Position numbers and translations under genes: made by a program. The notes under the pieces were generated by a model, which ran no database searches, was not told the DNA's origin, and saw only the letters and a list, made by a program, of their open reading frames with translations. Shown in pieces: positions 8,046 through 14,956 of a DNA stretch of 31,471 nucleotides; within the stretch, counting starts at the first letter, position 1, and every line of letters starts with the position of its first letter. The DNA comes from BP-133 sp040756995. GTDB lineage: Bacteria > Actinomycetota > Acidimicrobiia > IMCC26256 > BP-133. The stretch spans positions 1 to 31,471 of the forward strand of contig JBFLYK010000071.1 in assembly GCA_040756995.1 (NCBI GenBank), in the 5' to 3' direction.

Positions 8046-8065
8046 CGTCCACCGGGAGATGCTTG

Positions 8066-8332
8066 ATGAACACAGCTGCCGCCGCCGCCCCCAGCATCAC
8101 CACCACGGTCGCCGATCACGTGCTCGACAGCCGGGAGGTTTCCTGCCCGCTGCCGATCATCCAGACCGCCCAGGCGATCAAGGATCTGGCCCCCGGGCAG
8201 ACGCTCCTGGTCAAGGCGACCGACCCCGGTTTCGAGCCCGACATCACGGCCTGGTCGGCCCGGACGGGCAACGCTCTGCTCTCCAGCGAGCGGCACGGTA
8301 ACGAGCTGCACGTCCTCCTCCGCAAAGCCTGA
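8066..8332 (+). CDS. TusA/SirA-like sulfur-carrier protein
   Basis: I chose ATG 8066, preceded by GGGAG with 7-nt spacing; an upstream in-frame ATG at 8015 lies before the palindrome and lacks a ribosome binding site. The protein has 88 residues. The signature CPLP with C27 (DSREVSCPLPIIQTAQAI) is the TusA CPxP motif, followed by LAPGQTLLVKATDPGFEPDI and a short terminal strand ELHVLLRKA. TusA proteins carry persulfide sulfur for tRNA thiolation, cofactor synthesis or sulfur oxidation. Pairing with a DsrE2-like gene points to sulfane-sulfur handling. Transcription ends at the strong hairpin just downstream. Confidence 0.92.
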   Translation: MNTAAAAAPSITTTVADHVLDSREVSCPLPIIQTAQAIKDLAPGQTLLVKATDPGFEPDITAWSARTGNALLSSERHGNELHVLLRKA

Positions 8333-8357
8333 GCCGCACCCCTTGAGCTGACACATA

Positions 8358-8416
8358 ACAAAGAACCGGCGTTCCCCAGGGATGCGTAGGGGCCCTGGGG
8401 AACGCCGGTTCTTTGT
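8358..8416. terminator. Perfect 24-bp inverted repeat between convergent genes (bidirectional terminator)
   Basis: Left arm 8358-8381 and right arm 8393-8416 are exact reverse complements (ACAAAGAACCGGCGTT... and its mate), with an 11-nt loop at 8382-8392. An A-rich left flank and the TTCTTTGT edge give short T-tracts on both strands. It sits between the TusA-like stop (8332) and the DUF2357 gene stop (8420-8422), so it most simply terminates both. A 24-bp perfect stem is longer than a typical terminator. Confidence 0.8.
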
Positions 8417-8419
8417 GCT

Positions 8420-10021
8420 TCAGCGGGGCCGGAGCTCGCCGCTTGCGGTGAATCCGTCGGCGGTCAGCCCCGCCGGCACGACCCCTTCCAGGGCCCGGTC
8501 GAGGAAGGCGCCGAGGAGCTCCCAGCCGGCCTCCGACGGCGGCGCCGACACGGTGGCCAGCGACAGGGCGAAGCCGAGCTCGTGGACCTCGGGCCGCTGA
8601 CCGGGGAAGACGACCATCGACCGGCGGGTGCACAGGCGGGGGGTGCCGAGCATCTCATCCGATCCGCCGGCGGCCAGCGACCGGGCGTAGCCCAGCTTGT
8701 CGTCGTGGTAGGTGGGGTTGCGGCTCCAGGTGGCGTCGACGGCCATCACCACCGGCTGCCCGCCGGTGGGCCACCACTCGACGGTGGCGTCGGGGCTGCG
8801 CTTGCGGGTGAGGGCCACGATCTGTCCTTCCTCGGAGGCGTGGGCCCCCTCGGTGGCGCCGGGCTTCGGATAGACCCGGTCGAAGCAGACCCGCACCCGC
8901 CCCCGGGGGGTGACAGCCTCCTCGGCACCGCCCCTTGACAGGGGCGCGCCCAGGGGGCCGGCGAGACCGAGCCGGCGGCGGACGGCCGCCCGCACCGCCT
9001 GGGAGACCCAGACCTCGAAGAGGGCATTGAGCGTCTGGGTCCGCAGGCCCAGGGCGGCGGGGTCGCCGGGCAGGGGGCTCCAGCGGAGGCTGTCGTCGAT
9101 GGCGTCGGCCACCGTCCGCATGACCCGGTAGTGCGGGTGGTCCCGCAGGAGGAAGCTGACCCGCGGCATGGCCGCGGCCGGCAGATTGGCCCACGGCGGC
9201 TCGGCGGCCAGGGCGGCCAGCGCCCGGGTGGCCTCGTTGAGCTCCCGGACCTGGTCGGGGTCGAGCCACTGGGGGGACGCCGCGGCCTCCCGGCAGAGGG
9301 CGACCAGCCGGCGTACGACGGCGGCCACGAACCGGTTCTCGGCCCGGTCGGTGCTGGCCTCCACCACGATGGTGGCCACCTGGCCGGCCCGGGGCTCATG
9401 GGTCGGGCGGGGCGGATCGAACGGATGGAGCCGCTTGAGGAGGAGACGCCGCCCGGCAGTGCGGTCCAGCGCGCACCACTCCCGCCGCTCGGCCGGGGTG
9501 GTGGCCGGCGCCCGGTGGATGGCCATCAGCGCCGGGATCGCCCGCCGCAGCAGGGCCAGCGCCACCAGCGCCCGCTCCTCATCTCGCTTCGGCACCCGGG
9601 GGGCGAGTTCGGCCCAGATGCGAGCTCGTCCGGCGGGATCGGCCAGAGTGCCGGGACCGGCCCAGGACCGGAACTGGTCGACGAGGAAGGCGAACCCTTC
9701 GACCGTGGCCCGGCGGGGCAGGACGACGACCCGGGGGCGCAGGACCAGGACCTGCGGCGTGCTGGTCACCACCAGCTCGAGGTCCAGCTCCCCCACCCAC
9801 TGTTCCCGGCGGGACTCGTCGACCCAGGCGGGGTCGGCCCGCCCGTCGGTCAAGGGCACCGGCAGCCCGGCCAGGGTGAGGCGGCCGGTGACGCCGGGGC
9901 CGAGGGCGAAGGCCAGCGGCGTGGCCTCGTCGATCCTCAGCGGCAGGCCGGTCATGGGCACGGGCCGGCCCCCGAGGAGCAGCAGGCTGGCCGTCGCCTT
10001 GGCCGCCGCCGGACCGGTCAC
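8420..10021 (-). CDS. DUF2357/PD-(D/E)XK-like nuclease partner of a McrB-type AAA+ protein
   Basis: This 533-residue protein starts at a GTG overlapping the AAA+ gene's TGA (GTGA), so the two are coupled. The N-terminal half is beta-rich and helical with the DUF2357 hallmark ASTDRAENRFVAAVV (222-236), where family members carry an ENRF-type core. The C-terminal part resembles a PD-(D/E)XK nuclease: E336 in NALFEVWV, D411 in SPDATVEW, D429 in VVMAVDATW, then K442/Y445 in DDKLGYARSL. The expected D-x-K Lys is Thr (D429-A-T431), so catalysis may rely on K442 or be lost. Known DUF2357 proteins sit beside McrB-like ATPases and act as the McrC-like nuclease subunit. A 24-bp hairpin follows 4 nt after the stop. 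Confidence 0.8.
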   Translation of the reverse strand: MTGPAAAKATASLLLLGGRPVPMTGLPLRIDEATPLAFALGPGVTGRLTLAGLPVPLTDGRADPAWVDESRREQWVGELDLELVVTSTPQVLVLRPRVVVLPRRATVEGFAFLVDQFRSWAGPGTLADPAGRARIWAELAPRVPKRDEERALVALALLRRAIPALMAIHRAPATTPAERREWCALDRTAGRRLLLKRLHPFDPPRPTHEPRAGQVATIVVEASTDRAENRFVAAVVRRLVALCREAAASPQWLDPDQVRELNEATRALAALAAEPPWANLPAAAMPRVSFLLRDHPHYRVMRTVADAIDDSLRWSPLPGDPAALGLRTQTLNALFEVWVSQAVRAAVRRRLGLAGPLGAPLSRGGAEEAVTPRGRVRVCFDRVYPKPGATEGAHASEEGQIVALTRKRSPDATVEWWPTGGQPVVMAVDATWSRNPTYHDDKLGYARSLAAGGSDEMLGTPRLCTRRSMVVFPGQRPEVHELGFALSLATVSAPPSEAGWELLGAFLDRALEGVVPAGLTADGFTASGELRPR

Positions 10022-13000
10022 GACAGGCGCATCTGCCCGAGGGTGAAGTCCTGGCGGCGGAGCTCGGCCAGCATGCGGTCGAGCAGCGCCGTGGAGCGGT
10101 GGAACTCACCCTTGGCGCCCCGGAGCCGGCCGATGATCGCTTCGAGCACCTCGAGGTGGGACGGGTCGGAGCGGGTGAAGCGCAGCCTCGGAACCACCTG
10201 GGCGGCGAACGCCCAGTCGAGGGCCTCTTCGGGGCTGTGCCCCTCGGCGGCGCCGAGGCTGGCCCAGCGCAGCAGCCGCTGCGCCACCCGGTAGCCGAGC
10301 CCCTGGCCGGCGTCGTCGAGGCTGCCGTCGAGGTCGACGAGGAGCTTGGGGATCCAGGCCGGGACGGTGGCCACTTCCGCCAGCGTCTCGAGGAAGCCCC
10401 GCAGGTCGTGGGCCTCGACCACCAGATAGGCCGCCCGGTCGAGGATCTTGGCCGAGATCGGCAGCGTGGTCTCGTCGAGGTTGACCGTGCCGATGATCAC
10501 CAGGTTGGGCGGGTAGGCGACCTCGGGCGGGAAGCCGGCCTCCGAACCGCCGGTGTGGAAGGTGACCCTGCCACCCGGCACCTCCATCTTCGACAGGAGC
10601 TCGGCCAGGTAGTGCTCGGGCCGGGCGAGGTTCATCTCGTCGAGGCAGAGGTGGAACGGCCGCGGTGACCGTTGCTCGGCGGCGGCCGCCTCGGCTTCGA
10701 TGCCGGCGCTGCGGATGAACTCCGACGCCGCCGTGGACGAGAAGCGGGAGCCGGGGAACGGCGGGAGGTAGCCGAGGAGATCCTCGTTGGCGTGCCAGTC
10801 GGGCCGCACGGCCACCAGGCAGCTGACGGCGCCGAGTTCGGCGGCCGCCTCGAGCGCCAGGCGGGTCTTGCCGGTGCCGGACGGGCCGGCCAGCACGACG
10901 AGGCGGCTCTCCCGCACGGCCAGCTCGTACTGGGCGACGAGCGCCGGTGCGTAGAAGCCGCCTCGGGCCCGCAAGCGCTGTTCGAGGGTTGTCCGTGGTG
11001 GCGCAGCCACGCTTGCTTCGCCGTTCTTGTCGGCCTTCTTACCCTTGGGCCGGGCTTCGGGCCGCGGCGCTTGAGCGTCGGGTTTCGGGGCCGGCGGGAC
11101 CCGGCCTCGCTGGTCGGCCAGCATCACTTCGAGGGCCGCGAGGTCGCGCTGCACCTGGGGATCGGCGTCGGCCAGAGGCGCGAGGGCGTCGCGGACCTCG
11201 ACCAGCAGGCCCTCCAGGCCCGCCGTGTCGAGCGTCCGCAGGGCCATGGACCCCCGGGGACTCGACCAGCGGCGGTAGACGGCCGACCAGGGCACGACCC
11301 CCTTTGGCAGCAGGACGGCGGCGTCGCGGTCGCCGTTGAGCACCCAGCCCCGCCGGGCCTTGGCCAGCGTCAGCACCCGCCACAGCCCGACCACCTCGTT
11401 GCCGCTGTCGGTCGACGCCCACAGCACGGCGACGTCCCCCGCCTCGGGCGGCATCTCGTCGATCACCGGCTGGTACTCGTCGACGAAGGGATCGGTCAGT
11501 TCGACGCGGGGCTGCTCGGCGAAGGCCGCCAGCCAGGAACAGCGGCGCACCCCCTTCTCGCAGAAGTCGAGCTTGAACCGCTCGCTGGAGGCGCACTGGC
11601 GGTTGCCGGCCGGGGCGGCACAGATTCGGCCATCGAAGAACCGGTTGTGGGCGTTGACCCGGATGACATAGGCCGCCACCGGCTTGATGACCGCCGGCCG
11701 TTCGAGGCGTTCCGGCCAGCCCCGCTTGACGGTGCTGCCGGGCGGGGCGGAGACGGCCAGGCTCACCGGCCCGCCGGCGGCGCCTTCTCCGGCCGCTGCC
11801 GGCGGCGCGGCCACCGCCTGCTCGGCCAGGGCGCTCACCTTGCGTTCCATGCCCGGCAGGAGCCGGACCTCGGCCGCCAGCGTCGCCATGGCGGTGGTGT
11901 CGCCGGCCTCGACCGCGGCGGCGAGGGCGTCGACCAACCACCCTTCCACACCCCGGTTGCGGGCCCGGTCGAGAGCCCGGTTGGCCTCCTTGCGGGCCCG
12001 GACGGCGGCGACCGCGGCCTGCAGGTCGGTCAGCCAGGTGCGGGCCTCGGCGAGGTCGCCGGCGTCGAGCGCCGACCGGACGAGGCCGGGGAGATCGGCG
12101 GCGTCGCCGGCGGCGTGGGGCTCGAGGTCTTCCAGCGTGGCCAGGGCCTCCGCCCGGACCTGGCGCCCTTCCTCCAGGAAGCCGGCCAGCTGGGGATCCT
12201 CGGCGGCGTTGGCCACCGGTTCGGCGACCGCCCCCAGCAGGTGGTGGGCCCGGAAGCGGTCGTCAGCGTCGAGGGCGTCCATCGCCTCGGCCAGGACCAC
12301 GGCCAGCCCCGACGGCTCGGGCCGGGGCTGCGGGCCGCCCAGGGCGGACAGGAGCCGGCCGGCCAGCACCTGGTCGCCCGTGCCGGCCAGGCGGGTCAGT
12401 GCCTTCACCCGGGCGGCGGGGAGGGGCTCGAGCGCCGGGCCGACGTTGCCGGCCCGGGCGGCCACCGCCTGAGCCAGGGCGACCCGCTCGTCGAGCTCCC
12501 GGCGGACCTTCCCGTACAGCGGTGTGCCCTCCACCACCCCCGAAGTCCGCAGCAGGGCGTCGGCCCGATCGGCGAGGCCATCGGCCCGCTCGACCAGGCC
12601 GTCGGCTTCGGGGGCCGGCGTGTCGGGCTGGCGGGCGGCATCGAGGGCGGACAGGAAACCGGCCAGCTCCCCGTTGAGGGCCTTCACCACCGACTGGGCC
12701 TTGGCCACCTGGGACAGGGCGGGCACGGTGGTGACGAGGTTGCGGAGCCGCTCCCGGTCCTCGGTGAAGCGGCGGGTCTTGATCTCGGCGCCGAGGTTGG
12801 GTGGGCGCCCGCCGGGCAGGATGGCGTCGGTCAGCTCGGGCGGCAGGGGCTGTGTCGGGCTCCCGGGCTGCCCGCCCGAGGCGAACCAGAGTTGTTGCGG
12901 CGGCAGGCCGACGACGGCGGTCAGCCACCAGTCGAGGAGGGCGGCCAGCGCCGGATCGTCCGGCAGCAGTTCACCGGCCAGCTCCCCGAGGCGGGCCTCG

Positions 13001-13176
13001 ACCGGCCGGAGGGCGTCGTCGGGCAGGCCCTGGTCGAGCCCCCAGACGATGAGGTCGTGGAGGACTCCGGCGGCCGAACGGCGATCGGCCGGTGTCGCCT
13101 CGACCTCTCCGACCGGGCGCCCGAGCAGGGCGGCGGCCCGGCCGGCCGCGGTGGCTTCAATCCCTTCGCCTGCCAT
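10018..13176 (-). CDS. McrB-like AAA+ ATPase with long helical N-terminus and possible modified-DNA reader
   Basis: This 1052-residue protein has a McrB-type AAA+ module at about 738-1045: Walker A GPSGTGKT (764-771), Walker B FHLCLDEMNLA (841-851, D846/E847), the GTVNLDETTLPISAKILDRA sensor block (896-915) and Arg-finger candidate R914. These match the McrB branch that partners DUF2357 nucleases. Residues 1-490 are Ala/Leu/Arg-rich helices that may form coiled coils. Residues 495-640 form a separate domain: NRFFDGRIC with four Cys (519, 528, 539, 546), then beta-rich DVAVLWASTDSGNEVVGLWRV, reminiscent of EVE/PUA-like base readers. A Pro/Lys linker (692-725) joins it to the ATPase. It is likely a type IV restriction-like ATP-dependent translocase subunit. 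TAGCGT just before the ATG may be a -10 of an internal leaderless promoter. Confidence 0.85.
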   Translation of the reverse strand: MAGEGIEATAAGRAAALLGRPVGEVEATPADRRSAAGVLHDLIVWGLDQGLPDDALRPVEARLGELAGELLPDDPALAALLDWWLTAVVGLPPQQLWFASGGQPGSPTQPLPPELTDAILPGGRPPNLGAEIKTRRFTEDRERLRNLVTTVPALSQVAKAQSVVKALNGELAGFLSALDAARQPDTPAPEADGLVERADGLADRADALLRTSGVVEGTPLYGKVRRELDERVALAQAVAARAGNVGPALEPLPAARVKALTRLAGTGDQVLAGRLLSALGGPQPRPEPSGLAVVLAEAMDALDADDRFRAHHLLGAVAEPVANAAEDPQLAGFLEEGRQVRAEALATLEDLEPHAAGDAADLPGLVRSALDAGDLAEARTWLTDLQAAVAAVRARKEANRALDRARNRGVEGWLVDALAAAVEAGDTTAMATLAAEVRLLPGMERKVSALAEQAVAAPPAAAGEGAAGGPVSLAVSAPPGSTVKRGWPERLERPAVIKPVAAYVIRVNAHNRFFDGRICAAPAGNRQCASSERFKLDFCEKGVRRCSWLAAFAEQPRVELTDPFVDEYQPVIDEMPPEAGDVAVLWASTDSGNEVVGLWRVLTLAKARRGWVLNGDRDAAVLLPKGVVPWSAVYRRWSSPRGSMALRTLDTAGLEGLLVEVRDALAPLADADPQVQRDLAALEVMLADQRGRVPPAPKPDAQAPRPEARPKGKKADKNGEASVAAPPRTTLEQRLRARGGFYAPALVAQYELAVRESRLVVLAGPSGTGKTRLALEAAAELGAVSCLVAVRPDWHANEDLLGYLPPFPGSRFSSTAASEFIRSAGIEAEAAAAEQRSPRPFHLCLDEMNLARPEHYLAELLSKMEVPGGRVTFHTGGSEAGFPPEVAYPPNLVIIGTVNLDETTLPISAKILDRAAYLVVEAHDLRGFLETLAEVATVPAWIPKLLVDLDGSLDDAGQGLGYRVAQRLLRWASLGAAEGHSPEEALDWAFAAQVVPRLRFTRSDPSHLEVLEAIIGRLRGAKGEFHRSTALLDRMLAELRRQDFTLGQMRLS

Positions 13177-13223
13177 CGTTTTGCACGCTACACGGCCGCC
13201 CTGCGGGGGCCGATCGGCCGTCG

Positions 13224-13970
13224 TCAGTCGGCGAACGGGTCGCCGCCCTCGTCAGGCAGCGGAATGGAGGGCAGGCCCGGCACGGTCACGGCTTCGTCGG
13301 GACGGGGCCCGGTTGGCCCGGGACCCCGTCCGCCGCCGGAGCCCATGGGGCTGTCGGGCTTCATCCACGGCGGCACCGTCTTGCCCTGCTTGGCCTGCAC
13401 CATCTCGGTCACCACCCGGTGGAACCGGTGGGGGTCGCGCAGGTCGGTGACGGCCTTGAACCCCGACTCCTCGTTGGCGGAGGCGATCCGGACGGTGGCG
13501 TAGCCGAGGATCCGGCCGGCCAGCGTCTGGATCAGGAGGACGTCGGTCACCTTGGACCACGGCATCCAGGCCAGCTGCCGCTTCAGGACACCCCACGACC
13601 GGATCAGGCGGAAGTCGGTCAGGGCATACCGGGTGTACCAGGCCTGCAACCGGCGGACGATGAGGATGCTGGACACGACGCCGATGACGAGGAGGCCGAG
13701 GAGGGCGGCGATCGTGCCGCCGCCCTGGCCGACCGCGAAGCCGGTCACCAGCGCGATGACCACGATGATGAGGATCTCGTTGCTGGCTTCGAGCAGGAAG
13801 GCCGAGGTGGCGGGCTCGTCGACGAGGATGAAGACCTCGTCATGCGTCAGGTAGGACTGCAGAACCTCATCCGGCGTCGGGAGGATGCGGGAGAGGAAGG
13901 GATGGCGCCGGGAGGGCCCGGCCGGCCGCCGTTTACCGGTTACCGAAGCCGGCGAGGAACTCCGCGCCAC
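13224..13970 (-). CDS. Bacterial PH-domain (bPH2/DUF304) membrane protein
   Basis: The conserved part is clear but the start is not. I use GTG 13970 (248 residues), which overlaps the preceding small gene by 38 nt; no in-frame ATG lies between that gene's stop and the first TM segment. In this numbering two TM helices span about 66-82 and 86-106, followed by a bPH2 domain (112-192: RYALTDFRLIRSWGVLK, MPWSKVTDVLL, GRILGYATVRI, DLRDPHRFHRVV) and a Gly/Pro-rich acidic tail. bPH2 proteins are usually membrane-associated with unknown ligands. The gene lies 47 bp upstream of the McrB-like gene on the same strand, so co-expression is plausible. A role as membrane anchor or sensor for that system is inference only. 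Confidence 0.8.
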   Translation of the reverse strand: MARSSSPASVTGKRRPAGPSRRHPFLSRILPTPDEVLQSYLTHDEVFILVDEPATSAFLLEASNEILIIVVIALVTGFAVGQGGGTIAALLGLLVIGVVSSILIVRRLQAWYTRYALTDFRLIRSWGVLKRQLAWMPWSKVTDVLLIQTLAGRILGYATVRIASANEESGFKAVTDLRDPHRFHRVVTEMVQAKQGKTVPPWMKPDSPMGSGGGRGPGPTGPRPDEAVTVPGLPSIPLPDEGGDPFAD

Positions 13971-14121
13971 TGTGGATGATGTTCGTGAGAAGGTGGCCGA
14001 TGTCGCCGAGGAACGGCCCGATGGCGTCGGAGGCACCCCGCGGGTCGCGGTAGATGAACACGATGACGAACGCAATCGTGAGCCAGACAAGCCACTGCTT
14101 CAGATTGATCCTCATCGACAT
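13933..14121 (-). CDS. Small single-pass membrane protein
   Basis: This 62-residue protein starts at ATG 14121 (GGGAGG 5 nt upstream) or ATG 14115. A TM helix spans about 10-24 (WLVWLTIAFVIVFIY), then RDPRGASDAIGPFLGDIGHLLTNIIHSGAEFLAGFGNR, an amphipathic Gly-rich C-terminus. Similar short proteins are widespread in actinobacteria with unknown function. It opens the minus-strand run PH protein, McrB-like, DUF2357, and a good promoter lies 48 nt upstream. Confidence 0.75.
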   Translation of the reverse strand: MSMRINLKQWLVWLTIAFVIVFIYRDPRGASDAIGPFLGDIGHLLTNIIHSGAEFLAGFGNR

Positions 14122-14168
14122 CGTCCCTCCCGCGCAGTCGTCGCTGCTCGGCTTTCCGCCTACAGGTC

Positions 14169-14197
14169 ACTCTACCTGTCCCACGCATCTGGGGCAA
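14169..14197 (-). promoter_or_regulatory. Putative sigma70-type promoter of the membrane/PH/McrB-like operon
   Basis: On the minus strand TTGCCC (14197-14192) and TAGAGT (14174-14169) are separated by exactly 17 bp. The -10 box sits inside an inverted repeat ACAGGT-N6-ACCTGT (14162-14179), so a repressor could bind over it. It lies about 48 nt ahead of the small membrane protein's ATG. Within the 270-bp gap 14122-14390 this is the only clear signal. Confidence 0.55.
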
Positions 14198-14390
14198 CCG
14201 GCACATCCGTGACATTGACCTCATGCATGGCCGAAATGCACTCTAGTGGCACAACATTGGCTCAACATCGCCACACTGTGCAACTACATCCCCGCTGGTG
14301 GCGCGGCCGAAACTCCTGGTCAGGGCGTTTCGCGAGCGGCGTAGGGCCGCTCGGGACCGCGTCGCAGCCGGTCACCCGACAGCTGGAAAA

Positions 14391-14858
14391 TTAAGCCTGA
14401 TAGGAGCGGACGTCGGCCTCGTACTCCTTGGCCAGCGCCTGGACGCGGCTGGGGAGTTCACCCTTGGCGAGGTCGGCGAGGGTCACCACCTCGAGGACGG
14501 ACCGCAGGCTGGTGCGCACCGCCATCCAGACCTCGCGCAGTTGCTCGGCCGGCCCGGGATAGGCCAGCGCAGCGAGGCTCGTGTCGTGGACATTGGCCAG
14601 CGGCCCGTCGATGGCCCGGATGACGTCGGCCAGCGAGATGTCCTCCGCCGGTCGGGCCAGCCAGTAGCCGCCCTCGGCGCCCCGCTGGCTCCGCAGCAGG
14701 TGGGCCCGTTTGAGATCGGACAGGATCCCGAGGAGGAACTTGAGCGGGATGTCCTGCGCCCGGGCGATCGTGTCGGCCTTGACCGGCTCAGCAGACCCGA
14801 CGGCGGCCAGCTGGATCATGGCCCGCACGGCGTAGTCGACCTTGACCGAGATCCGCAT
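14391..14858 (-). CDS. Rrf2-family transcriptional regulator (no Fe-S cysteines)
   Basis: From ATG 14858 (GGGG 5 nt upstream) the protein has 155 residues and the canonical Rrf2 start MRISVKVDYAVRAM. The winged helix covers about 1-85: recognition helix IPLKFLLGILSDLKRAHLL and wing SQRGAEGGYWLARP. IscR and NsrR carry three Cys near 90-105; here that region (DGPLANVHDTSLAALAYPG) has none, so it probably does not bind an Fe-S cluster and may be CymR-like or sense another signal. Possible targets are its own promoter, the membrane/McrB-like operon directly downstream, or the sulfur-carrier genes with their palindrome. None is proven. Confidence 0.9.
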   Translation of the reverse strand: MRISVKVDYAVRAMIQLAAVGSAEPVKADTIARAQDIPLKFLLGILSDLKRAHLLRSQRGAEGGYWLARPAEDISLADVIRAIDGPLANVHDTSLAALAYPGPAEQLREVWMAVRTSLRSVLEVVTLADLAKGELPSRVQALAKEYEADVRSYQA

Positions 14859-14956
14859 ACGCCCCCCAGTCTGTCGCGCGCCAGCGCCGCCCGGTGACAC
14901 CCTGACCCGATGATCGGAAAAAAATCGATCGGGAATGTGGAAAAGGCCCGGTCGGG

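Noticed and set aside
10672..13503. 943-codon open frame antisense to the McrB-like gene
   Set aside because: It is low-complexity Gly/Arg/Pro/His-rich, has no domain, and mirrors the strongly motif-bearing opposite frame; a typical high-GC shadow.
14391..14858. Fe-S sensing IscR/NsrR assignment for the Rrf2 protein
   Set aside because: No cysteine is present in the cluster-binding region, or anywhere in the protein.
14904..14931. CCCGAT...ATCGGG imperfect hairpin with A-run between the Rrf2 and GYW-repeat genes
   Set aside because: The stem is short and bulged, and the A/T run lies in the loop instead of after the stem, so it is not a convincing terminator; left unassigned.
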